Assembly (NCBI GenBank): GCA_001953115.1
Contig: LSSL01003594.1
Span: 1-13,619 of the forward strand
DNA from: Smittium mucronatum
Taxonomy: Eukaryota; Kickxellomycota; Harpellomycetes; Harpellales; Legeriomycetaceae
Length of the DNA stretch: 13,619 nucleotides
Direction of reading: 5' to 3'
Of the stretch, positions 1 to 8,949 are shown piece after piece. The notes beneath the pieces are model-generated. The model was not told the origin of the DNA, did not search any database, and saw nothing but the letters and a program-made list of their open reading frames with translations. Position numbers and translations under genes: made by a program. Each line of letters starts with the position of its first letter. The first letter of the stretch is position 1.

Positions 1-85
1 ATAGTCTAGTACAAAAGTTTAGCGTTCGAAAGTCAGACGGATCTCAGCGTTTGTCAGATATTTGTAGGAACACCATGTAGATCAA
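1..85. repeat. Left copy of an 85-bp repeat shared by both window ends
   Basis: This stretch aligns without gaps to 13535-13619 in the same orientation, with 73 of 85 positions identical. The longest identical block is positions 31-50 (AGTCAGACGGATCTCAGCGT). At nine of the twelve differences the left copy has A or T where the right copy has G or C, so this copy looks the more decayed. The repeat may extend beyond the window, so its true ends are unknown. It is most simply a dispersed repeat or transposon fragment. I do not recognise the family. Confidence 0.85.
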
Positions 86-139
86 ACCCAAATTTGGGTA
101 GAGAGCCTAATTTTATTAATCCTGTTAGAAGTAGGCTCT
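86..139. repeat. Palindrome and hairpin directly after the left end repeat
   Basis: A perfect 14-bp palindrome (ACCCAAATTTGGGT) occupies 86-99, immediately after the shared 85-bp sequence. It is followed by an 8-bp inverted repeat, AGAGCCTA at 102-109 and TAGGCTCT at 132-139, around a 22-base loop. The structure is plain in the sequence. Its role is not, and a transposon end or a structured part of a transcribed repeat are both possible. Confidence 0.5.
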
Positions 140-3100
140 GAATAGGAGCTCAGTAGCTTCAACGAATTATTTTTCATTGACAAAGAGCTTAATTCACAAC
201 CCTTAAGATCTCAGTCATACACCTAATTGAAACAATACCAGGGTATTATTTGGTGGTTGGTAGATTTCACCCTTTTCCCCTAGGTACTCAGCCGGTATTC
301 CGACAGGGGAGATTATTATAGTTAGGATAATAGTTTTTTCTATACGTTTCTCTCTTTTTTTCATATTTTTTAAGTATCTTTTTTAATGACATTATCTTAC
401 AGTAAAATTCCTTGATACAAAAAAAAATTGGGAACTAATTCCAATCTCGTTGGGAAAAATTACAAAATCAATTCGCAAAATTCAATTTTTGGCTACTTTG
501 GTTGGTGTTAACCGTATATAGAAGGGTATTTTATTAAATAAGCCTAAACCAAATCATAAAATGCTTTCAGTGTTTAATAAAAAAGCTATATATGTTTGCA
601 CTTGGATTGTTTATACTAAAAGAAATGTCAAAGATAAACATTTTTTCTAATCAAGAGGGTAAATTTCCGTTTTAAATGAAGTCGAAAACTATCTATATTT
701 TCCTCGAGCTTATTGTAATTTCTAGCATTTAAAAAAAACGCTCTACATTAGAAAGTATTTTGACAAAGATATAGGTGTTTATAAAAGATAGAGTTGGTTC
801 GAATATAGAAAGTTATATAATGAAGGGTGGATATTAGATTTTTTGTTCGACGGGAAAAATATATAAATACATTAGATGTAATAAATATTGTAATCTTATT
901 GTTAAAGGATCTCTTGAACTTAAAAAATTGGTTATATTATCCCAATGAGAAGATCTGGTTAGAATAGCTAATTGGTATAATCGGGTTATCATAAAAACAT
1001 TCTAAATAACTTTGGGATTAATCATATATATAGTGCACTGTAAGTTCTGGTTAATACAAAATGCGGAAACTTCGATTAAAAGGTTAGAAAAAGTGTAAAA
1101 AAAGTTGAATGGAGAGTAAGCAGAAAAAAGAACACTGAGAATGGGAAGTCCAAGGGAGCTCATTAAGAAGGTGGAGTCAATACAGATATGGATTAAAAAA
1201 GTGAATACATCATTGAGTTCCAAAACTGGACATAATCATAACAAATAGATATGCTTTAATACTTAATTTTGAAAACTTTCTTATCTACTTGCTCAGAACT
1301 ATTTTACTGATCAAATACAGCCACAATAAGATTCTAAAAAGAGCATCTGTAAAGGTGCATAGTAATGAAGATAGAAAAGAAAATAAGGGTCGGTGTATCA
1401 GGCAATGTGAGCCCAAATAAGAGGAAAACCCAGTAAATCAAACAAAGAATTTATTAAATAGGATTAAACCAGCAAAAATAATGTAAACGCTTAGGAAATC
1501 ACCGAAGATATTATTAGTGAAAAGCTAGATAATCTAACATTGAGGACTTTGAGAGTGTAAATACTGGGTATGTAAATATTCAAACAACACGGAAGCACAT
1601 ATTAATTTAACTAGCGGTAGAAACTCTTCATTAAATAAAAATTCAGGTGTAAATGTGGTGATAAATAAAACAATAACAGATAAATTTTGGAAATAAAAGG
1701 GATGATGTTCTAAAATGTAAGCCAAAGGCTGATCAAAGAGTAACTTGATAAGAACTAATGATGTATTATTAAGCTTTAGACGATAAAGATAATGAAATTA
1801 TAGAATCATGGGCAAGTATTATTTTTTAGAAGAAATTTTTGAAAATGGGGATAGGAGGGAAAATGCAAGACTCTCAGTCAAAAATGTATACCCCGAATGA
1901 TGAGTAGCTTTGATAACATTCTGAAAATTCTTTAACATAAGAAGATTCGGTATTTCAATATTATTAAAATCTAGAAACATAATTAAATTAGTTTCATAAC
2001 TTGTCCTAAATTGGGCAATTAGGGAAGATATTATTAATGGTGGAAAAAAAAACAAAGATGGTCACAGCGGAAAGACATCAAACAGCCTTTCTGTAACAAA
2101 ACGAAAAGGGTGCGAGATGATGTTATCGAATCAAAATAAATGCTGTTTGGGGGTAAAATAGTTGACCCAAAACAATAACGTGAGATAGGGGTATTAGCTG
2201 TGATTGAATTTGAGTAATAATTTTTTTTTATAAAAAAGAGGTGATACTTATGGTGTTCAGCACATGGTCTATTTTAGTTTACAGAAATTCCCTGTTAGAC
2301 AACAGCCGAGACTAAAGGGCGATGAGGTTAGCTTAAAGGAAAAATAAATCAGGTGATTTGTTTGAAAAGATACGGTTGGAACTGTGCAGCATTGCAAAGA
2401 GTAGTAAATGGCTGGGTGTTGCGCGTTGATTGTTGAGTGTTGGAAACGAGGATGAGACAGAAACAATGAGAGGGTGGGAAGCAGGAGCCAGGAGCATAAT
2501 AGGGGTAGGGGGGAAGGGCCACAAAGTAGCTTTGACAATTTCTAGGGACCAAAATCGTATTAGGTTCCTAGCTGTAAGCTTACAGTTTCATTTACAATAA
2601 TCAAAATCAAACCAATAGAAACAACCAGGAGTAGATAGGCTCAATTCATGCTCGCCGAGAAGGATTTTCATTTGGGTAAATGCTTCGTGTGATTAAATAT
2701 AGGACGATGCTCTGGAGGATTGCCGGAGTAAATTGCTTGGGTGCCAAATTTGAGGCAATTTGAAGGCGCAATGAGAAGCAATTACCTATAGAAAAATAAA
2801 AAGATTCAATGGCATTATCTAAAAATAATGGATGACCAGGGCTTATTAAGTTCTTCGGTAAATTCAAAAATTCAAAATATTAGTTCTCCCATATCTAACC
2901 CCATCATATTAAAAAAAATTTATTGGATAAAAAAGAATTATCCAAAATGAATGCAAAAAAATTGGCGAATAAAAGCAGAGATTTTGGACCCTAAATTGAG
3001 GCTTGAGATCGGATGATTTTATTGGGACAATAAAATGGATTAATAAGTAGAAATTGGGTTTCTAGCAAGAACGAATATTTATTTATTTATTGCTGTTGTT

Positions 3101-3380
3101 TGATAACACGTTGACCTTTTGCATTTGTTTATATTTTGAAGTTTTGTTATGCCAAAAATATGACATTAAATTCTTGTGTTCTACCAATAAATCCTGTGAT
3201 AAAAAAATAAAATTATGCGAATAAATTTGTGGAATCAATGTAGTAAGCATGAACGATTAGAGAATGGGTTTGTAATACGCATATAAATTAATATGACAGA
3301 TGACATTTTATTGGCTTTTTTGGTGATTGTGTTTCATTATGCAATATGATATTTCGCCAATGGTATTCTTTAAAATCATT
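140..3380. other. Gene-poor AT-rich stretch, no supported gene
   Basis: No coding region here is convincing. Open frames of 60-90 codons exist only on the minus strand, because the plus strand is purine-rich and therefore stop-rich. Their translations are rich in F, L, I and S, match no family I know, and many lack an ATG. Around 2350-2550 the minus strand is C/T-rich and open in several frames at once, which is a composition effect. I found no tRNA, rRNA or clear repeat here. Confidence 0.6.
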
Positions 3381-3381
3381 T

Positions 3382-4001
3382 TATCGATAAGAATTTGGGG
3401 TGGTGATATATTATCGATAGACACAGAAATATCTGATAAATAAAACCTAAAATGGAAAAAAGTGCTCATGTGGTTGGATAGGGTTTTGGAAATGAACAAA
3501 GCAATCGGGGAAGCTGATAGGGACAGTAGATTTGTGGAGGTGGTACGGGTGTTAGTGGGAAGCACAGATGATCTTTAGATCACAAATAGTAATTTCGAGT
3601 AATAACTGAAAAAAATCAGCCAAACAAAATATTTTCCAAACGTAGTAACAGTTTCAATAATCGATATTGGTATCGATTATTTCTGTACAATACATACATT
3701 ATATTGAGTGGGAATTATATACGCTGATGTGATCAGTTGTTTATTGATTGGAAGATTAATTTCCATATCGATAAGAATTTATAGACCATCGATTATTTGA
3801 GGGAGACCGCCATTTATCGATTTCCATCAGTGAAAGTTAACTGATTGGGTGGTATCAGCAGCAAAACGAAAGAGGGACAGTCATGCTTCCAATTCAGATA
3901 AACTAGAGGTAGGTCGATTGGCGAACAAAGCGTCATTATAGCACATTCTTTGTCAATTTGAAAGCAAAGTGTCGAGGAAATCGATTTAGTATCGATAAGA
4001 A
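3382..4001. promoter_or_regulatory. Cluster of nine ATCGAT motifs, candidate regulatory region
   Basis: ATCGAT occurs at 3383, 3413, 3660, 3672, 3767, 3788, 3816, 3980 and 3991, nine copies in about 0.6 kb, against four others I found in the rest of the window (8363, 8612, 11994, 13514). Four copies are full TATCGATA octamers (3382, 3412, 3766, 3990). The 15-mer TATCGATAAGAATTT occurs exactly twice (3382-3396 and 3766-3780), and a third copy matches for its first 12 bases (3990-4001). The extended motif also contains GATAAG, a GATA-factor core. TATCGATA is the DREF site in Drosophila, but I know of no established fungal reader. No clear gene borders the cluster, so a regulatory role is inference. 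Confidence 0.45.
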
Positions 4002-6640
4002 AAACAAAAACGAAGTATTGACGCTACAGATGAAAAGGATCCGCACAATTAGAAAGGTGATTACAAAGACAAATATTGCAAGATAACCTAACGATTGAGG
4101 TTATTTACCATGAGGTTGAGTTTGAATATAATGGTTGGTCAAAGAGCCGAAAATGCTGCCAACAAATAATTAAGGTTTTCCAAAATAGAAAAGAAAAAAA
4201 AGAGAACGTTTGCAATGGACTGATGCCAATTGTAATACCTAATTACAGCAAAACTGAATGGAATGATTATATAAATCACACTATGCAGAAGCCGGTTCTG
4301 TTATAAACATGTTGTGGTTGGATGAATAATGCGGTTGATAGTATGGGATCGGTGCTGAGATCTAGATTACGCTAAAACCCTGACAAACAACCTAAAAGGG
4401 CTAAATGTGATGGAGAGTGGAATTCATTGCCAACTTTATGAAATACCTGCCAATAAATTCTGCAAAAAGGGTTTTTTTGAAAAAGTAAACACAAACTTTA
4501 GAAGCTAAGATCTGGATAGGCCTAAATCCTATGCATTGTTGTTTCTAATGAAACACAAATATGCGGCTTTTACCTCCTGGGGTTGTTCCCAAAATTGATT
4601 CAGAGTCGTGAATCCCAATCAATACAATTAATAGCTATTCGAATAAATATGTGAATAATAAAAAAAAAATAACACAATTATTAGTTGGGATAGTTCCAAT
4701 AGCTAAGTTCAAAAAAGACAAATAAAAAATTACAGGAAATTCAATAAAAAATCACAATTGAAAAATAGGCATTAATTCAGTTGATTTAAATAAGAGAAGA
4801 GCATTCGTAGTATGAAAGACACTAATTAGGGAAGAAAAAACACTTCAACTATATAAAAAAAACATCGCAATTTCAAAATTCCAAAATGGCTGAAATTTGA
4901 TGCCCGAATAAAATATTTCGATTAAAGAACAAAGGAAATTCCGGGAAAAAAATAATTAGAAAAATAGGGTTGCTTAGAATAGTCAGTCCATTCAAGCCGG
5001 AGAGTGTGTGGTATGGTGCAATAGGAAAAAAAAAAGAGATCGCAGTCCATTCTGCAATCAGATTTGGGAAGCAAAAGCGTCAACTTTTATTTTGCTGATG
5101 TTTAATCCAAACCATACACTTCAATTGCTGAATTCACGGTTCGAAAAAACTTGTGGACCCTCAGAATTCCGAGATTTCAACAAGTAAAAGATATTATGAT
5201 TCATTTGCTGCTTATTCTGCATGCTCACATGATTTGTTGTTGTTTAGCGCAGCTTCGTTTTTACCGCCCAAGTAAATGAAAATTATTAGTAAATGCAAAC
5301 ACTTGAATTTAATAAAAAAAATCACCATAAAACTTTTTTTAAATTCATTTGCAGATCTTCAGTCCTCACGCTTTTTATTGGTAAAGATGTAACGAAGTTA
5401 AACCGAAAATATCTTGGTATTCTCAAATAGGGGAAGTTCCCTAAGAACCAAACATGCCATTTACTAAGAAACAGATAATTTTTTATTATCTTCAAATCCT
5501 AAAAGAAAAGAAAAAAAAACATGATCTTGGTTTTCTACCTTTTAATCCATACGTAGAATTCTATTGGAAAATTGAACGGTATTAATAGTGGGAGGTTAGG
5601 GGCTCAAGTACTTTATAGATAAATTGAATTTCAGAACCTATTGGATAGCTTTTTATCGAGTAATTTATGCGAATGAAAAAATAGATGAAAGCATCCAACT
5701 TCAATTAGCAACGAATTTATGAAATTAGCCAAGGATGTACAAGACGGATTAGGACAGCTTATCAACGTCAATTTTATATTTTTCAGCGAATAATAACATC
5801 GTTTAATACCAATTCTATTTTATCTAGCTGAAACTTACCTATTTTAGAATATGTTTTAAATATGTTTTTTCAAACAAAATCTCCATTTTAGTATTTTCCA
5901 AACCCATATCTTGGATTCACTATCAGTAGCCATCCGGAGAAAGGCCCAATAATAGATTCTAATCTAGATAGCCATCAAACTATAGATAAAAAGCGTATAT
6001 TTTCACATATGAAATAAGCAGCCTGAGGCATCCAGCAAATATAATAGGCTGTTAAATGTTTCAGTTTTATAACAACCAGGAACCGAGAGCCAATTCTTTA
6101 TCCAACTCTGGAGTTATTAATACCAAACCGGTTTGGCAGAAATTTTCATGAGTTGCACAGAATGACTCCCTTAAAATTTTTCTTTCCTCCAATCAACCAA
6201 GTTCCATACACTTTAATTTTACAACCACATTCAGTTATATAAAATCGGCTGTTTATTATTTTAAGGACTTAAATGAAAAATTCTCAGTAAAAAAATTCTT
6301 AAAGGACCAATAGCGATGATATTTGCTTTCCAAAAAGTCATCTCTTTATTCTCAGTGGTACAATGGACATTTTCTGTCTAGACTAATAGTTTATCCAGAT
6401 CAGATGTGGAGAAGGGAGGGGGGGCAGAGGAAGACGAAGCTTTAAAAATGAGCAGTGGCCAATACGATTTACGATTATTATGCTAATCGTAGAAAGATGC
6501 CTAAAAACGCATAATGCCAAGTTTTATATGGCGGACTCTACATTGGGGAATGATAAATTTAACACAACCAATAATTCCTATTTAAACCAGCCTTATTAAA
6601 CATAAATAGCCATAGATGTAAAAGATTACCTAAGCATTAT
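4002..6640. other. AT-rich intergenic stretch with only weak coding candidates
   Basis: The longest plus-strand open frame (4061-4306, about 81 codons, no ATG at its start) is lysine- and asparagine-rich and unrecognised. It follows directly after the ATCGAT cluster, so it is worth a database search, but I do not call it a gene. At 5098-5430 three short pieces can be joined across two plausible introns (see findings). The rest shows only AT-rich sequence and homopolymer runs. Confidence 0.5.
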
Positions 6641-6653
6641 GAAAATGTAGCCA

Positions 6654-6691
6654 CCCCTCTATACGAGGGGGCTTTTCCAAAAAAAAAAAAA
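6654..6691. other. GC hairpin followed by a 13-A run
   Basis: CCCCTC at 6654-6659 pairs with GAGGGG at 6665-6670 around a five-base TATAC loop, followed by TTTT and then thirteen consecutive A residues at 6679-6691. It resembles a bacterial intrinsic terminator in form, but the window is eukaryotic and no gene lies just upstream. It may be a chance hairpin or the A-tailed 3' end of an old retroposed fragment. Confidence 0.3.
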
Positions 6692-6991
6692 GAAGCAAAC
6701 TAATATTCCAGTTTTCCAATAAAACTCCCTAATAAAAATTACAAACAAACAAATCATCCGGTTTGCCTCATGTCATAAAAAATCAGATTTCATTTTTGAT
6801 TGAGTAAATGGATGAAATGGGCGTTGAAACAATGGTACGCCCTAATAACCACAAACAACTAGCAGTTCACTCTATCACGAACACTTCTCCTCTCCTACCC
6901 TCTTCCCATCCCCCACACTTTCAAAACCATCCCCTCCAAGTCATCATTCAACTCTAAAAATGGCAACACGCTTTCACTTTTTTTAATATCA

Positions 6992-7204
6992 CTAAGCTTT
7001 TTTATTTCTCAACCTCTTGAGCATTTTCCCTTGGCAGCGATTGACAAGCTTAATTGTTGTCATGTAAACCAAGCTCTTTCTTTTTGAAGTCCTATAAACA
7101 TGACCATCCAAAAAACGCTTTTGTTGCTTGCATTCTGAGAATATATTGTCTATTTTATTTTTTGCCTCTTGGTGCAAATGCCTCAAGTCGTCATATGACA
7201 GAAT
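6992..7204 (-). pseudogene. Possible decayed FLYWCH-like zinc-finger fragment
   Basis: A 71-codon minus-strand frame (stop included) runs from just after a TAA to a TAG and has no ATG near its start. It is rich in K and R. Near its C-terminal end it reads FLDGHVYRTSKRKS, then VYMTT, then NRCQGKM. That order (aromatic-glycine strand, basic turn, Y-x-x-x, C-x-G) faintly recalls FLYWCH-type fingers, which in some genomes accompany MULE transposases. The tryptophan and first cysteine expected in a YWRC-like motif are absent, so if the likeness is real this is a broken remnant. It may equally be chance. Confidence 0.2.
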
Positions 7205-7351
7205 TTATTGTCTGTTATTTTTTTTGGCGTCAAGTCTATGTTTATTAGACCACCAGTTATGAATGGGAACTTGGGGTAGCCGGTATTTATAGGCTGGCAC
7301 TTTTTTCTTTCCACGCTGATTCGACTGCTGCATGAACTGATTTGGTATTAA

Positions 7352-7684
7352 GCATGTAATTCCAGCCATTTTATGACTTGAAAAATGACATTGGCATATA
7401 ATTGCAGTCATTTTTAAGAAGTAAAATAGATTTTTACGCACAATTATGAATATTTTGTGACAATAAAAAAAATTTTAACGTGTAATTATAGTCCCCTAAA
7501 AGAGACAAACGCAAAATTACGGATGTTTTGTGACCTGAAAATTGACTTATTGACATAATTACTAATGTTTAATGGTCTGAAAGTCGATTTTTTGGCATAT
7601 AATTACTAATGTTTTACGACATAAAAACTGATTTGGTTTTGGCATATCATTGCGGCTATTCTTCTTTCAAAAAAAATGAGGAGA
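7352..7684. repeat. Degenerate tandem array, eight units of about 42-43 bp
   Basis: Eight related units begin at 7352, 7394, 7438, 7480, 7511, 7552, 7595 and 7642. The best-preserved units start GCATATAATTACTAATGTTT and continue with a TRYGACCTGAAAA-like middle and a T-rich end. Spacings are 42, 44, 42, 31, 41, 43 and 47 bases, so the fourth unit is about 11 bases short. Each unit carries a TAATT-like core near its start, often TAATTA or TAATTAC. Similarity runs through the whole unit, so there are no unique spacers. The array lies 1.3-1.6 kb upstream of the zinc-finger start codon. It could be an old minisatellite, curved DNA or an array of protein-binding sites. Confidence 0.75.
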
Positions 7685-8362
7685 CATTCCGCCTTTAAAA
7701 ATGCTTTAGACCTGAGGCTAACGATTTGTGAAGATTATCTTCTCGGAAGAAATACTGCATTATTATTGTCCAATTACTAGACACGAGTTAGCAATGCTGG
7801 CCGATGAGATAATTGTGAAAGATAGGCTGCGCTTAAAATAGTTTCCAATTCAGGAACGATTAATATCTCCACCTATTACTAATCTACATCAGTAAAAGTA
7901 AAATAGGATATGCAATACAATACAATGCCCGCTGTCTATATCTCGCCTCCATCACAGGCCACATTTATCATTGGTTTATATTAATGCCAACCTCCCAAAT
8001 AATGGAAGAGTTTTACCTATGTGCATGATAACATCAGAGCCAGTATTGTGATTGGGTCATATTACTTAGCATCTGTTTGAGGGCGGCTTAAAAGCGATGA
8101 TCCTCGTGGGCAAATTGCGAAGACTAGACTGGCCGCTAATGTGGTGTTTGACTGCATTCGCCTCTGTTGTCCTGTCCATTATTGCTCAATGTCCTTAATC
8201 TTTAATGCCCTGTGAATTCAAGCCGGCTATATCCCCTTCAGCGTCCTGCAGAGCACAGCTAATTGTCGTCAATTAAGTAATATATCCTATTACAAAATTT
8301 CGCCAAATAAAAATAATTATAGGCAATCTGAACATTCAATTTGTCATGAATCTTTATTTCTT
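7685..8362. other. GC-richer island upstream of the zinc-finger promoter
   Basis: This stretch is visibly richer in G and C than the rest of the intergenic DNA. It holds several short open frames on both strands: 7722-7841 plus, which continues past one TAG to 7895, and 8097-8198 plus, whose 33 residues include a hydrophobic segment, with an ATG frame opposite it on the minus strand. None is long enough or familiar enough to call a gene. It may be distal promoter, an exon of an unrecognised gene, or decayed transposon sequence. Confidence 0.35.
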
Positions 8363-8370
8363 ATCGATGT

Positions 8371-8413
8371 CCCTCCCCCCAATAAGCTTGCCATATGGCC
8401 CCTCCCCCACCCC
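8371..8413. promoter_or_regulatory. C-rich tracts with CCCCT elements
   Basis: CCCTCCCCCC (8371-8380) and CCCCTCCCCCACCCC (8399-8413) stand out from the AT-rich background about 270-310 bases before the TATA box. CCCCT is the core of the fungal stress response element, so stress control of the zinc-finger gene is possible. The minus strand carries several G runs, so a loose G-quadruplex cannot be excluded. Both roles are inference from motif alone. Confidence 0.35.
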
Positions 8414-8457
8414 AAACGGAAATATTCCATCAAATAGTCTCAAAGCGCAATGCACAT

Positions 8458-8472
8458 CCAATGGCAACCAAT
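8458..8472 (+). promoter_or_regulatory. Two CCAAT boxes exactly ten bases apart
   Basis: CCAAT occurs at 8458-8462 and again at 8468-8472, about one helical turn apart and roughly 210 bases upstream of the TATA box at 8679. CCAAT is the target of the conserved HAP/NF-Y complex in fungi. Position and orientation fit the promoter of the zinc-finger gene that starts at 8950. Confidence 0.55.
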
Positions 8473-8678
8473 CGCATTTGCTGGTTCCGACTGACACAGA
8501 CCATTCGGAATTTGCATGGCTATAAACTCAAAAGGGAAAAAGTGGACGAGTGGCGATTTATCGTATGAGAATGAAAATGGTCATCGTTTTGTGAAGAATG
8601 TCGTATAAAGTATCGATTAGCCTCCCGCCTCCTCCATCGCATAAATCTGTCCTAAACCCGCGGCATTGTCTGATTCTT

Positions 8679-8688
8679 TATATAAATA
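8679..8688 (+). promoter_or_regulatory. TATA box of the zinc-finger gene
   Basis: TATATAAATA matches the TATA consensus and lies 262 bases before the start codon. What follows is a pyrimidine-rich stretch typical of a fungal 5' leader. No other TATA-like sequence of this quality stands between it and the ATG. An ATCGAT site (8612-8617) and a CT-rich stretch lie just upstream. Confidence 0.6.
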
Positions 8689-8689
8689 C

Positions 8690-8949
8690 CTTTCCTACTG
8701 CTTTAACTCTTTTATCGCCCACGCTCTGTTTTTAATTTCATTATTCTGAGACTGATTTTTACTTTTTCACTCACAATTTGAACTATTTGTTTTTTTCATT
8801 TGTAATTTGTCTTTGTTTTGTCACTAGTATTTCTGCTCCTAATTGATACCCTCACTTATTGTAGACTTTTGTGTCATCTTTTCATTAATTAGGCTCTATC
8901 GCAATCTTTAACCGCTTTTTTCCTCACATATTTTAATCCTTTTACAAAA
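8690..8949 (+). promoter_or_regulatory. ATG-free, T-rich 5' leader of the zinc-finger gene
   Basis: Reading all three frames, there is no ATG anywhere in these 260 bases, which is unusual for AT-rich DNA. It supports the first ATG at 8950 as the start codon, and no upstream ORF can form with ATG. A leader intron is possible: GTAATT at 8802, a CTAAT branch-like sequence at 8839-8843 and TTGTAG ending at 8864 would give 63 bases. That intron is a guess. Confidence 0.5.

Noticed and set aside
796..804. GGTTCGAAT, resembling a tRNA T-loop / B box
   Set aside because: No acceptor stem, D-arm or anticodon arm can be fitted around it.
2269..2552. Minus-strand frame that looks like a signal peptide
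   Set aside because: Several overlapping minus-strand frames are open through the same C/T-rich stretch, so leucine- and proline-rich translation is a composition effect. There is no ATG start.
1002..3565. Series of 60-90-codon open frames on the minus strand
   Set aside because: The plus strand here is purine-rich, so stops crowd one strand and leave the other open. The products are F/L/I/S-rich, unrelated to each other, often start at non-ATG codons, and match no family I know.
4061..4306. Plus-strand frame of about 81 codons after the ATCGAT cluster
   Set aside because: There is no ATG near its start, a TGA lies directly upstream, the composition is lysine/asparagine-rich and no motif is recognisable. 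It is kept only as a search target.
6654..6691. Bacterial rho-independent terminator
   Set aside because: The hairpin and T/A run look similar, but the genome is eukaryotic and no gene ends there.
7352..7684. Regularly spaced repeats as a CRISPR array
   Set aside because: Similarity spans whole units with no unique spacers, the units are strongly degenerate, and the window is eukaryotic.
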